From NCBI GenBank assembly GCA_009760855.2, contig WPIO01000135.1, positions 436,001 to 500,000 of the forward strand: 64,000 nt of DNA, in the 5' to 3' direction. The notes beneath the pieces were generated by a model. It did no database searches. It was not told where the DNA came from and was given only the letters and a program-made list of their open reading frames with translations. The stretch is from Cristatella mucedo. Lineage: Eukaryota > Bryozoa > Phylactolaemata > Cristatellidae. This document shows positions 22,150-33,319 of this stretch, in pieces (within the stretch, counting starts at the first letter, position 1; each line of letters begins with the position of its first letter). Both the position numbers and the translations under genes were made by a program.

Positions 22150-22532
22150 GAGCCACGCCCGAAAGAGACAGACGGACAGACAAACAGACAGACAGACAGA
22201 AAGAGATAGCGTGAGAGACAGAGACAGAGGCAGAGACAGAGGCAGAGACAGGACAGAGACACAGCGAGACAGAAACAGAGAGAGACAGGGAGAGGCAGAG
22301 AGAGAGAGACAGAGGATGGAGAGAGAGAGAGAGAGAGAGAGGGCGAGAGAGAAACAGAGAGAGAGAGAGAGACAGAGAGAGAGAGAGAGACAGAGGGAGA
22401 GACAGAGAGAAAGACAGAGAGAGACGGAGAGACACAGAAAGACACAGAGAGACAGAGGATAGAGAGAGAGAGAGAGAGACAGAGAGAGAGACAGAGAGAG
22501 AGAGGACACAGCGGAGAGAGAGAAAGATTGGG

Positions 22533-22600
<68 letters not shown>
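22150..22600. repeat. (GA)n/(CAGA)n microsatellite, 450 bp
   Basis: A long purine tract of GA with CAGA and GGA interruptions; CT on the minus strand. It lies about 100 bases upstream of the large exon's acceptor. Its translated Leu/Ser- and Arg/Glu-repeat frames are artefacts. Confidence 0.97.
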
Positions 22601-22602
<2 letters not shown>

Positions 22603-23065
22603 AGCTAGAGAGAACACCTGGAAAATTAACCGATTAGACCGCGAAGACTTTCGCTCGTTGAAGGATGACGGGATGAAAGCTCGTCAGCACGACAGGCTCC
22701 ATCTTTTCCGCTAGGTGTCTGATGACAGCTCTCGAGCCAGCAGATGGCAGCTCCATCGTCTAGCCGTTTGCCTGCGAGCTCTATCTCAATCCGGCTGGTG
22801 GCTTCAATCTGCCTCTCAATCATTCGACCCTTTTCTAAGAGAGATTCAAAGATGATGGCCGCTCGATTATTTGGCCATCTTTGCTTGAGCCAGAGCCACT
22901 TTAGAGGCTACGCCTCTAACTCTGGCCCCTCTCATTTGTCTCTGCTATAAAAGCTCCATGCTTTCCTGTATTTTTGCCTCGGCAGAATCGCAGAATCGGC
23001 TGGTGTCCAGCGGCACGTTGGACGTTCTATTGCAGCATGAGCAGGGTCTAGTGGACGAAACTAGG
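22601..23065. other. unassigned sequence with small hairpins
   Basis: The region holds gatggccgctcgattatttg with a gccatc return arm (22853-22878), a nested hairpin around agaggctacgcctct (22911-22925), and a TATA-like ctataaaagc (22945-22954) on the plus strand. No transcript can be tied to them. Confidence 0.4.
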
Positions 23066-23067
23066 TC

Positions 23068-23130
23068 AAGCTTATATGAAGGGACTGAATATAGTGTAAG
23101 TTCTTTTAAGACGCTATACAAATGACTTAT
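23068..23130 (+). mobile_element. SINE-A tail fragment
   Basis: The blocks agcttatatgaagggactga, taagttcttttaagacgcta and tacaaatgacttata match the SINE-A end (ggcatatgtgaagtgcctga, ttaagttctctcaaggagct). No tRNA-like head was found. Confidence 0.6.
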
Positions 23131-23381
23131 AATTATTCTATTCCCGCAAGTATCCGCCCGCAGCCATCTGCAACAAGCTTACGGGACAGCAAGGTGGCTC
23201 TCCGTTGTCAAGAGGACCGACAAGCTGCTTCCCTCCTTCGAGCCAGTACGAATTTTTCTGGCACGATTTTCACTAGGGAAGGCATCGCGTCGACACAGGG
23301 ACTAGCAGAAAGAATCTTCGGAACACGCTACAGTTCGCTTTCTTGTTCGACGCGACAGGATGAATAAATCAATAAATAAAT

Positions 23382-23549
23382 CCTAGCTGATTAAATAGCC
23401 TCTTTTTGTATAGCGACAGAAGAGCCTGTACGGCTATCACCACCGCTTGCAGTGGCGATAAAGAATCGCCCACGGCAGGAACCGAACCCACGACCTCGCG
23501 ATCGAGGTCGTGAAAGCAACCGCCTTACCCAGTGAGTCCTCACGGCTCT
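23382..23549 (-). mobile_element. SINE-B copy 1 of a tandem pair
   Basis: On the minus strand, the tRNA-like head (gtgaggactcactgggtaag), B box (cgtgggttcggttcctgc) and hairpin body are all present, ending at cctagctgattaaatagcct preceded by (aaat)n. The tail is therefore an ATTT-type repeat. Confidence 0.85.
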
Positions 23550-23558
23550 AAATAAATA

Positions 23559-23725
23559 CTAGCTGACTTAACAGCCTATTTTTGTATAGCGACAGAAGAG
23601 CCTTGGCGGCTATCACCACCGCTTGCAGTGGCAATAAAGGATCGCCCACCACAGGATTCGAACCCACGACCTCGGGACCGATGTCGTGAAAAGCAACCAC
23701 CTTACCTAGTGAGCCATTACGGATA
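23559..23725 (-). mobile_element. SINE-B copy 2 of a tandem pair
   Basis: A second copy in the same orientation, separated from the first by ctaaataaata. It differs at several sites (for example ggattcgaacccacgacctc and atgtcgtgaaaagcaacc). It probably inserted beside the first copy at the AAAT repeat. Confidence 0.85.
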
Positions 23726-23790
23726 CCACATAGGGCCAGCTGCATATCGTTAGTGTCCGCTTGACCGGCCACGAGTCCTTGCACAATCAC

Positions 23791-23852
23791 GATTCAAAAC
23801 GAGGACCTAACACTCCTGAATCAGTGGCACTAAGCACTGAGCTATCTCGTCC
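23791..23852 (-). mobile_element. tRNA-like sequence
   Basis: On the minus strand it reads gacgagatagctcagtgctt, an A-box-like start, and then ggtcctcgttttgaatcgtg, a weak B box. The D-arm and T-arm regions are suggestive, but the acceptor stem cannot be paired convincingly. I read it as a tRNA pseudogene or the head of a third SINE, not a working tRNA. Confidence 0.4.
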
Positions 23853-24213
23853 GTCTAATCAAAGCAGTATTTTTGGAGAAGCAGCTCCGGACAGCCAAAG
23901 ATGCTTGAAACGCCGTTCGAATTGATATTCAGCTCACACTTGAACTTTTGGAGACGGCCTTGGCAGCCTCGAGACCACTTACACGGAAACCAGCAGCCCC
24001 CCCCAACGCGACAGCTTCTATTCTCTTCATTAGCTACGGATAGCTAATGTTGCTGATCGCGAAGGGCTTTTCCCAGAGACGGGCACAGCGAGGGCACCTT
24101 TTATGCCTCCTCTTATCATCTCGCAGTGCGGTCCGACATCTTGTCTCCTCCATTAGGCCGGAGACGAGCTCTCCGCCCAGGAGCACTGGTCGGGCGACTG
24201 CGGCACTACTTAC

Positions 24214-24333
24214 CTGGCTGGGCGTCCGCAGTCTCGCTGTCACCAATGCAGCTGACCTTCACCGTGCCGTCGCTGCAGCCGCATCGATTGGGGCTGACGC
24301 ACTTGCCACTTCCGCAGTCGCTTTTGCAGATCG
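24214..24333 (-). CDS. EGF-like exon, duplicate copy A
   Basis: A 120 bp exon coding 40 residues with six cysteines: C-KSD-C-GSGK-C-VSPNR-C-G-C-SDGTVKVS-C, then a tail GDSETADAQP. The acceptor is tctttatttag and the donor gtaagt; both junctions are phase 1. It differs from the copy at 31060-31173 by two extra codons in the tail (ADAQPG against AEPG) and silent changes. The two GC-rich flanks are also duplicated. An alternative GT just after SCIG is weaker (gtgaca). Confidence 0.85.
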
Positions 24334-24340
24334 CTAAATA

Positions 24341-24371
24341 AAGAGAGAGAGAGAGAGAGATAGAGAGAGAG
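24341..24371. repeat. (GA)n microsatellite at a splice acceptor
   Basis: On the minus strand it forms the CT pyrimidine tract directly before the EGF exon acceptor at 24334-24335. The duplicate exon at 31 kb has a much longer version. Confidence 0.95.
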
Positions 24372-25285
24372 CGACGGCGTTCGAGCGCTGCTTCGTGCCT
24401 ATGCTGCCGTTGGCACCGAGCGCCAGGCGATTTGCATTTGTATCCATTGTATCTTCGTAAAGCGGCACTGGTTGGCCGAGCAGGCTGCGTGCGGCTGGCT
24501 GCGTGCGGGCTATAGCCTTTGGGGCTGAGAAAACGGAAGGCAGTTAGTCCGAAGCCTCGATAAGCGGAGGTCGAATAGAAGCCCGCAGGCTGTCGACTCT
24601 TTCCGAAAGCAATTACGTGAGGGCCCCTCCACTTCTCCGGTCAGCCATCAGCTGTCAAATAAATGGTCCTTGTGCATTTAAACGTGAGTAGGTTGCAAGC
24701 GCTTCGGCGGCAGCCGTCAAGCTGTCAACCAGTCGCGACGCCTTCGACCGCTTTCCCTTGGTTTGCGGTCGCCTAGCCAGGTGGCTCGTGGCCTTGAGCT
24801 GTCTGCTGCTATACGACCAGCCGCCGCGACTCTGTGGTCGCAGTTAACGATTCTCGGCACCAGCCTCTCAGCTGCCTGCGACGACGAAGACCCGGATGTT
24901 TGCAGAAGCTGCTGGCCGTGCGACGGCGAAGGATGGGGGCTCGTGTAGGATTAGCCTCGGAGGACGCAAGCACGCGCGTCGAGCAGGGAGCGCCGACCGA
25001 TTCGAACGCCTCGGCGTTAAGGCAGCGTTAGGATTTCGAGGAGCCGCCAGCGAGCATCTCCTCACGAGCTGTCGCCATCGCTCGAATGCCGCCGATAAGC
25101 AGCCGCTTTGCACTTGGAGTGCCCGGTGCCGTTGGCCACTATCGAGGCCGGCGCGTAATGACACGGTATCTGCGGTTCTACTGAGTAGGACGTGCGACTG
25201 AGTAGTACCTGCGAAGCGGCCTCTGCTCCGGCCGGCCGGCCAGCAGGTGTAGCCGGTCTTCGCGAACCCTCGCTACACCGGGCGC

Positions 25286-28260
25286 CGCCTCTCTTTATTG
25301 CCTCTAGGCGAGGACGGCGGGAACGCGAATCACCTCCGGGGCGGCGGAGCAGCGTCGGGGGCGGGGAGGGGGGGGGGGGGGGTAGCGAGCTGGCTACGGC
25401 TCGCGCGACGTCAGCCGTTCTCATCTGTGTCAGATATGGGGCTGTGCGCCTGACTCAGCCCAATGTTCAGCCCCGCTTCCGATAAGAGTATCTTGCCAAG
25501 AAAAACGAGTGCACGCTCGCGCCGCCGCCGTAGCAGAGGTTGAAAAGTAATCGCTCGCCGCGGACGGCGCTGCGCGCGAACGAACGGCTCGTGCTGCTGC
25601 GGCAGCTGCTTCTCCGGTGACGCGTCGACGCTCCCTCCGCAGAGAGCATTCGAGAAGCTTCCGTAGCTTCTCGAATGCGAGCGACAGCAGGTCGCCGTGC
25701 TCGACTGCATGGGAAAGTCATGTCGCATCTCGCGCACCTCACAGGACGCACGATGGACGGCGACTACTAAGAGCGGGCGGAGAGCCAGGGTCTTGAGAAG
25801 AAAAGTATGACGTAGGCCGCGAGAGCATTCCTGTTCCTCGCTTTAGAAACGAGCTCACAATCTCGCCTTACCAAACCTGCACGCGACGGACTGATCGAAA
25901 CGCTCTGACGACCTTTGACGTCCGAACGCTAGCCGTCCGCCAATAGCGAAAGTGGGCCGCCGCTCGGCCTCGACGCGGGGGCGGGGCGGGGGCGGGTGCA
26001 GCAGCAGCAGCAGCAGCAGTACCCGCGCGTACCCGTGCGTACGCTTCGATCGTCCGCTGATTCTGACCACGTGCGCCCCCTGCTCCGTCTGTGCTCTCGC
26101 ATTTCGAGCAGACAGCGACAACTAGCTAACACTGGCTCGCTCTTGCGAGCTTCACAGTGGGCCCGTTGTGGGACGCCGGAAGTGACCGCTTAGGCAGCTT
26201 CCGCTTTCCGCTTAGGCGCAAACGACCTTACTGCTACCGGTGGACAGCTACCCGCCACCGCCGCCACCGCTCCCGGCGAAGGATTTGGGGTGTTTTGGTT
26301 CTCGATTGGTGCGCGCGAGCTATGCAAGCTTTGAGCGGACGGCTTCTTAGCACCTCGATATGACGCCGCGGCTGCCTCGTCGAGATGAGTACGCGGCCGG
26401 CGGCAAGGCGGTCAGCGAGCCGCCGACCGCGAAGCGTGCATTTTCTCAAGATTATGAAATTTGCAACGTGGCCGTCGCTAGTCAATGGCAGCTCAGAGTG
26501 GAAGAGAGGGGCTCAGAGCGCTCGACGAGCGAGCGACGCCGAAGCGGCCGAGATCCTAAGTGGAGCGAAATAAGAACGGACACGATAGGTGCGCGGCGGT
26601 CTCGAGGCGGCGGCGCACTGCGGTGGCGACCCCTGCATTTCGATGACACAGCGAGGCCGCAAAGTACGCCGGCAGCAAAGCCGAGCGGCTCGGAGCGAGT
26701 ACGCTGCCGCAGCGATACGATCTAGCCAGCGCCTTACGCTTCACGCAGAGTCTCGACTCTCCCGACGTCGACCATCCGCGGCAGCAGAAGCTTCCGGCGA
26801 GCGGCGTCGCCGTCAGCGCCAGGTCCACGCACGAGTTCGGTCCCCTGCGGTGAGCGGAAGGAGAGAAAGCGCTCGGCGGCCGCGACCCGAGAGTCGCCAC
26901 GGGCTCGCGGGACCGAGGACAGACGGAGGCCGGCGCCGCGCGGATAGAGCCCGGCCGGCGACCCTCAGAGCGCTATCGGAGGCAGCGGCGAGCGCGCGCG
27001 CGCTCTCCTCCGGCGCCGCCTAATCCGACGCTGCCTCCGCTGGGCGCCTCACCTGCTGATCCAAGCGCTGGCCAAGCCGAGGACCGCGAAGAGCGCCGAA
27101 AAGCGGCCGACCGCGGCACGCGCCATCTCCCAAACTCGCACCGGGACCGACTAGCGAGGATGTGACGCGCCGAGGCCGTAATTGAAGCCACCTGCCTGCC
27201 GAAGTGCAGACGCGAGAGGCGGGTCGGTCAGGAGGGGCGGCGAAATGGAGGAGTCTCGCACGCCGACCAGTCAGGAGGGGCGGCGATTTGGCCAGCCGAC
27301 CGCAGTTTCTTTCTAATTTGGTCGAAGCCGGTCGAAGTCGTCGCTCCGCTTTTCCTTGACTCGAAGCTTCGCATCGAAGGGGCCCAAATGAAATTTAAGC
27401 CGTTCGTCTCGCGTGCGGTCCGTCCGTCGTTAAGTGGCCGCAGACCATCAAAAGTGCGTCTTTGGCGTTGACCTCTCTCATCAGGCATGCGCCGACTCGC
27501 TTTTAACTAGGCGGCGCTGCGCCGCCCGTCGGGCGTCGTCTGCCGCCGGCTTGTACGCTGTGGGTCTCTCGGGTTGCGCCTCGCCAGGGCCGCGCCGCGT
27601 GCCGAGCGGCGGCGGCGGCGACGGCCCTGGCTGCACGCGCGCACGCGACCGATCGACGTTCGCTGCCCGACCCAGTGCGCATGCGCGCCGCCGCCGCATG
27701 CGCCGCCGGCCAGGAATGTTAATTTACTGGCTCGCCGGACCGCAGCCGTCCCAGGGCAGCAGAGCAGGACGAAGGAAGACATCAATGGCGAATGGAGACG
27801 AACCCGAACGTTGCCAGAGAAGAAGCGCCCTCACGCGCATTGGGCCCAACCGCTCATCTGCGGTCAGGTCGACCGCGCTCCTGCGGCTTGCAACTCCGTA
27901 TTCGCGATAGAAGCGAGCTCAGCCCCTGCAGACACTGGCTGGCGTCGTGACAGTGCGCGGTTAGCCACCTGTCGAAGGCGTTCGCCGTCCGCCAACATTA
28001 TCTAGGCCACACGCGCTGCTTGGCCAGCGGCCGCAAGCACTCGCTCAAGCGGCCAGGGAGCGCATACGGCAGACTGACGCGGCCGCCGAAAAGTAGACGT
28101 CGCAGAAGGAGACCACTCCGCAGTTGTGCGGAGCGGTGGGGCGGTCGGTGTAGAAAGGCCCCAAACCCTGCCGACGGCTCATCGCCACCAGCGTCGTAGT
28201 CGCGGCAGGCTGAGCTGAAACTCTTGGCCCTGGGTGGAGGCAGAGAGCCCGGTCGCGGTT
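25286..28260. other. GC-rich, CpG-dense region
   Basis: About 3 kb rich in CG dinucleotides and ggcggcg runs, unlike the AT-balanced flanks. It includes a G run at 25371-25382, a (CAG)7 run at 25998-26018 and a 14 bp hairpin at 25646-25678. Open frames occur on all strands, as expected from the base composition, and none has a recognisable motif. It could hold promoter DNA or further exons of the EGF gene. No exon can be defended from sequence alone. Confidence 0.5.
25646..25678. repeat. perfect 14 bp hairpin
   Basis: The arm gcattcgagaagct and its exact reverse complement agcttctcgaatgc are separated by tccgt. It stands alone in GC-rich sequence and no T run follows, so it is not a bacterial-type terminator. 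Confidence 0.9.
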
Positions 28261-28334
28261 CTCGCATCGACGGTAGTCATAAGAAAAAAAAATAATAACA
28301 AGTTTTGCAGTGCCCGTATGGAGCCACGTGTCTT

Positions 28335-28485
28335 TCTAGGGCACTCGTAAGTGGTTAACGTGCTTGTCGGCCAAGGCCTGGCCGAGGACGCGGGCTCAAT
28401 CCCGTGGCATGGCATATGTAAATCACCCGAGTAAAGATTATGTTCTCTTATGGCGCTATACAAATGAATTACGTTTTTTATATTA
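28335..28485 (+). mobile_element. SINE-A copy
   Basis: The head (gcactcgtaagtggttaacg), B-box region (gcgggctcaatcccgtggca), linker (tggcatatgtaaatcacccg) and LINE-like tail (agattatgttctcttatggc, gctatacaaatgaatta) are in family order. The B box is close to the Pol III consensus, which suggests a comparatively young copy. Confidence 0.87.
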
Positions 28486-29780
28486 TAAAGAAAGCAATTC
28501 AGGGTGGTTATCCATGGCATGCCCAGTTTCAGAGCACAACAGCAATCACAGGAGAGTGTACCCTGACAGAGAAACGGCCGCGCGAGGAGCTGGATGTACG
28601 CGGCCTTTAGCTTCAGCTAGTCTGTCGTCAAATCAGAAGATGACGCCGAAAAGGCGGAGTACTAAATGAGCCGCATCGTGACCAATATTTATGACCTGTG
28701 GTGGCTGAATTTTAACGGCTAAGAACCGATTGCGCTATAGCCTATGTCCAAGACCACTAGAAAATTTCGCCTCGATAAGTTAATGGTTCTCCGCCGCCAC
28801 TAGTTTAGCGCAACAGTGTTACATCAATTTGAGACAAGTAGACTTCTCGGAGTTTCAGCTCTCGGCATGGAGCTCAAAATTACGCCATGAACCTGCTATT
28901 GACGTTTCCATGCCGAATCTCATCTTACTGCCTCTACGGTCCGCTGACCGATTCACCAGGTTATTCTGCACGACCGGAAATCGTATCCGCTTCTTGAGCG
29001 ACCCAGGTCCGGCCACGTGGAGATAATTACGACGCACACCTTGAAAGCGATGGCTTTGCTCGGGACACCCGAATGAGTGCAACGCATGTGCGGCCCTTGA
29101 GGTGATTGCAACGGAAGCATTCGTTTGACAATTCGGAGCGACGGAAAGTCTTTGCCGCGGTACTAAGAGCGGATAAAATGTCGCCCCAAAATGCCGCCAA
29201 TGGAAGCGAGGTCGCAGCACCTCTCGTCAACACTTGGACCAGTTCTCTCAACTCGCATTCCCTGTCGTCGAGAAAATAAAGCAAATGATCTAGGTCGGCT
29301 AAGATTTAAAGACAAGTTTCTTCTTGGGAAAAAGTCAAGTCCAGAGTGCAGAGAACCTTTCGGAATCACCGTAACCTCACGACGTCGTACCAGGATCTTC
29401 TTTAAAAAATTGCTCAGTCCGGCGCCGCGTCTTATTTCCAGGTGCCGTTTTGGCACTTGGATGCACACACGCGTGCCGCCGACGGCTCTTAATTAGTAAT
29501 GCGCTCAGTAGTCGGCTTCCATTCGTCGGCATTCGTGGAGCGAGGATTTCGGGTGCAGTGATGACGCTGATTTCACTTGGAGCGACAGCGAAACGGCGGC
29601 GACCTAGATCAATTAGATTATGGCTGGTGATAATTATTCGCGGTTCCTAAATTGTAAAAAATGGCCATGATTGTGCGATAGTCCACTGCCGAGGCTGCAT
29701 ATCTAAAAGCCGGCACCATGAGATAGGCAGTCAGTTGTGTTGCCACACTCGGCTTTGTTTAGCAGTTGAACATTTTTTAG
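28486..29780. other. unassigned sequence
   Basis: No gene or repeat was recognised. Antiparallel frames between 28829 and 29496 mirror one another and lack any domain signature. Confidence 0.4.
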
Positions 29781-29839
29781 GTCTAGCCCGCGGAGCCGTT
29801 CGTGTACGCCATGGCTGCTGGTGAACGCCTGTAGCCACC

Positions 29840-30130
29840 CGCTGCAGTCAAATAGAATTGTCTGTAACCAGCAGATGCTGTCAAATAGAATTGTCTACGC
29901 TATGGATACGGACTTGATATGTTAAGGCATGAGCGCTATTCGTCACCGCCGTGCTCCTGCTACTGCCGGCGTACCTACATGCATCAGTGCAGCACCTGCA
30001 TGCCGCTTGTCGTGCTCCTGAGAGGCTGCGGCTGAGACTGCGCCGTTGCGAGGGCTGCGCTTGCAGTCTGGCTCTTTCCAGCGCGGAAGCCACTACGTCA
30101 CGTTTGTAACAAACAACAGCGAGTGCTGCG
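29840..30130. repeat. dispersed repeat, related to 46.0 and 38.5 kb
   Basis: A short direct repeat (tcaaatagaattgtct twice, at 29849 and 29880) is followed by a block shared in order with 46012-46200: tgccgcttgtcgtgctcctg against tgtcgcttgccgttctccga, then ggaagccactacgtcacgtt with tgtaac against ggaagccattacatctcgtt with tgtaac. Nothing identifies the element type. Confidence 0.5.
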
Positions 30131-30654
30131 ATCGATCCTAGCCGAGGAGTTCGCGATCGCGCGCGTCGTGGCGCAGGTCGCATGTTCAACTCGTGAAGCC
30201 GGCAACGTCGGAGTGCCGCGGCTGAGCTGGCTGAGGAGCGCTAAAGCGCTTCGGCAGCTAAATAGATGAGGCCGCAAAAGAGGCCGACCCACAAGATCCT
30301 CTGATCTTGCTGCCGCTGGCGCCGTCAGCCACCGCTGCCACCATGTGGGGCGTGTAGCACACCTCTCCGCCTGGCATGCATCGCTGCAGCGCTCAACGGC
30401 TTCGCGAAATAGTCGGGAGCCTTGGAAGGTGTGGCTAGCCGTTCAAAGATGCGCGGCGCAGTGGTCTACTCCGACTGTGCGCTTCTGCGCTTTTCGTTAA
30501 CCGCCGCCGGACCGCCGAGTACTTGGTTGCGCGGCTCGCGTACGCGGGCTCCGTGGAGCAAGGCTTTAACGGCACAAGGACTTTCGAAAGTGACGAATGT
30601 GAAGGTGAAGGACAAGTGATGGACTCATTGAAACTGTGCATTTACTGGGCTCAG

Positions 30655-30830
30655 TCCAAACGGCGAACCAGACAAATGTAGCCTCTATAATCAGCAGCCC
30701 CGTCGAACGGTCTACGCGTATTTAAAAAGGTACTGCACACGTTGGCGGCTTGCGTCGAGCGGTCAACCAGTCACCGCGCCCATCGGCCGCTCTCCTTCGG
30801 CCTGCGGTTGCCAGCTAGCCAGTTTGCCAT
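30655..30830. repeat. third, diverged partial copy of the duplicated segment
   Basis: The blocks cgtatttaaa, gcggtcaaccagtcaccgcg, tcggcctgcggttgcc and agctagccag parallel 24660-24780 and 32060-32165 in the same order. It carries the part that lies downstream of the EGF exon in the other copies but no EGF exon of its own. Confidence 0.7.
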
Positions 30831-31059
30831 CTGGATAGTCCGCCCATTTGAAGCAGTCACTCAGCTCCCCGTCATCTTCGTTGCCAGGGAATGGTCGTAG
30901 CTTCCCGTCCAGGGCTTCTCTTAGAGACCGGCGCAGCGAGGGCACCTTTTATGCCTCCTCTTAACATCTCGCAGTGCGGTCCGACATCTTGTCTCCTCCA
31001 TTAGGCCGGAGACGAGCTCTTCACCCAGGAGCACTGGGCGCGACTGCGGCACTACTTAC

Positions 31060-31173
31060 CTGGCTCTGCAGTCTCGCTGTCACCAATGCAGCTGACCTTC
31101 ACCGTGCCGTCGCTGCAGCCGCATCGGTTGGGGCTGACGCACTTGCCACTTCCGCAGTCGCTTTTGCAGATCG
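31060..31173 (-). CDS. EGF-like exon, duplicate copy B
   Basis: A 114 bp exon coding 38 residues with the same six-Cys module as 24214-24333 (ICKSDCGSGKCVSPNRCGCS, then DGTVKVSC) and a shorter tail (SETAEPG). The acceptor is ctttag, directly preceded by a 130-base CT tract, and the donor is gtaagt; both are phase 1. The frame is open and the cysteines intact, so both duplicates look usable. It is the most 5' exon of the locus that I can see. Confidence 0.83.
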
Positions 31174-31175
31174 CT

Positions 31176-31308
<133 letters not shown>

Positions 31309-33319
31309 CGGCGTTCGAGCGCTGCTTCGTGCCTATGCTGCCGTTGGCGCCGACCGCCAGGCGATTTGCAAACGGCCGAGTCGGCTTCGGGCAGGGCGGA
31401 ATCTCGCCACCGCCCACCGTGCGCGCCGCCGCTAGAGCACGTTGGTGCTTGTCCAACGAGCACGCTGGAGGAGCCACAGACGGAGCGGAATTTCAGAGTC
31501 GCTTATATGTCAAGTGCACGGGAAGCGATCGGGTACAATCAGGAATCGCTGAAGCCGCCGAGAGGCCTGTCGCTGTAGTCTGTGCGATTTAAAAAGACAG
31601 TTACGAAAACCTCGCGCATTTTGCTTTGATAATTGAACGGTGATTTATTGACTCCATCAGGTGTTCAATAGACCAACCCCTCATTCTCGCTAAGTCTGGC
31701 TCCACCAACACGGTTTATGCCTCGCACGTCATTATGTCGGCGCCGGCGAGCCCGCATAGCGAGCATCCTTGCAGGTGATGCTGATTACGATCAGGGGCCG
31801 TGGCGTAGACAGCTGTCCAAATACGCCCGACGAGATCTGCGAGCGGGCACTGGATGGCCGAGCTAGCTGCTCGCGGATATGGGGCTAAATAAAGGCTCGT
31901 AGTTGAGGCTTAATGTCGGAGAAAACGGAAGGCAAGTAGTCCGCAGCCTCGATAAGCGGAGGCCGAGTGGAAGCAGCACCCTTGCGACTCTTTCCGAAAG
32001 CAATTGGGTGAGGGCCCCTCCACTGGTCTGGTCATGCGTCAGCTGCCAAATGGTCCTCGTGTATTTAAACCTGAGACGGTTGCAAGCGCTTCGGCGGCAG
32101 CCGTCAAGCGGTCAACCAGTCACGACGCCTTCGACCGCTTTCCCTCGGTTTGCGGTCGCCTAGCCAGGTGGCTCGTGGCCTTGAGCTGTCTGCTGCTATA
32201 CGACCAGCCGCCGCGACTCTGTGGTCGCAGTTAACGATTCTCGGCACCAGCCTCTCAACTGCCTGCGACGACGACGACCCGGATGTTTGCAGAAGCTGCT
32301 GGCCGTGCGACGGCGAAGGATGGGGGCCCGTGTCGGATTAGCCTCGGAGGACGCAAGCACGCGCGTCAGGCAGGGAACGCCGACCGATTCGAACGCCTCT
32401 GTACTAGAGCGCTGTCAGGAGCGCTCGAACTGCCGCCATCTCGCCCGCCGGCCATTCGCCGGCGTGCGAGATGGCGGCGGCTCTTCGTTTAGAGACCTGG
32501 AAAAGTTGGCCACTATCTCGGCCGGCACGTAATGACAGGGTGTTACAAACGTGGCATGAGGCTTCGGCGTCAGGACCGAACCGACGCCGCAAGAGCAGCG
32601 CTCGAAGCGTGCTAGTCTCAGTCGACGCGCGACGAACATCGGTGACGCTCGAATCTCGCAGCACGACTTGTAGGTGCAGCACCAATGCACGCACGAACGC
32701 CGATAGTAGTAAGAACACAGCGTGGCTTTGAGCGTTCGTACCTTAATATATCAAGTCCGCATCCCTAATGTAGACAAGTCAATTTTACAGAAGCGGAGCG
32801 TTACAGGTGCTCAGCAGCAGCTGTGGCGTACACCAACGGCTTCCCGGCCTAGAGCTCAAATCCGCTGAAATGCCAAGCCGAGTCCAGAATCGCAGCTGCC
32901 AACCTATCTTGCGAGTCCGCCTTTTATATGGCCTCGGCCATTTTGATTATCCCATAAGTACGAGTAATGATTATCGGCTACAATCTGGCTGGTTTAGCTG
33001 GCTTTCCCGTTTGAACTGCGTTGCGGTTCTCCGGAACAGCAGCTCCGGCCGGCCGGCCAGCAGATGAGGCACAAAGCAGATGAGGCGGTCTTAGCAGAGG
33101 CTGCCAATCCCTCGCTTCACCGTCTCTATAAGTGCGACGTCGATTGTGTGCAAGAAGAAGAATCGGCACTTTGAATTTGTGGAAAACATTGACGAGACGG
33201 TCATCTCGATCGTCGAACCCAAACACTGGTGCGCGGCACCGACGTCGGTGCCTTTTAGCTGGCATCTCGGTTGGTATGAATAGTTGTTCGAATAAGCTTG
33301 TTGCCGCGTCGACTGTTGA

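Larger units (their letters stand above)
24055..25285. repeat. segmental duplication, copy A
   Basis: The segment matches 30905-33125 in order: agcgagggcaccttttatgc and the EGF exon, gcgacggcgttcgagcgctg, gagaaaacggaaggca, caagcgcttcggcggcagcc, gtggctcgtggccttgagct, ggatgtttgcagaagctgct, and ccggccggccggccagcag. Some stretches are nearly identical; others are broken by insertions, notably about 470 bases present only in copy B. Both copies have the same orientation, about 7 kb apart. Confidence 0.85.

Noticed and set aside
22117-22617. Leu/Ser- and Arg/Glu-repeat proteins in the GA array
   Set aside because: They are translations of a simple repeat on both strands. The same applies to 31086-31592 and 59162-59717.
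22945-22954. TATA box of a plus-strand promoter
   Set aside because: A single TATA-like ctataaaagc without a start site, exon or conserved context is expected by chance in 64 kb.
23791-23852. Functional tRNA on the minus strand
   Set aside because: Only the A-box side looks tRNA-like; the T-arm and acceptor stem do not pair well.
25411-28005. Many overlapping Arg/Ala-rich frames in GC-rich DNA
   Set aside because: GC-rich sequence lacks stop codons in all frames. The frames overlap on both strands and none has a conserved motif or plausible splice sites.
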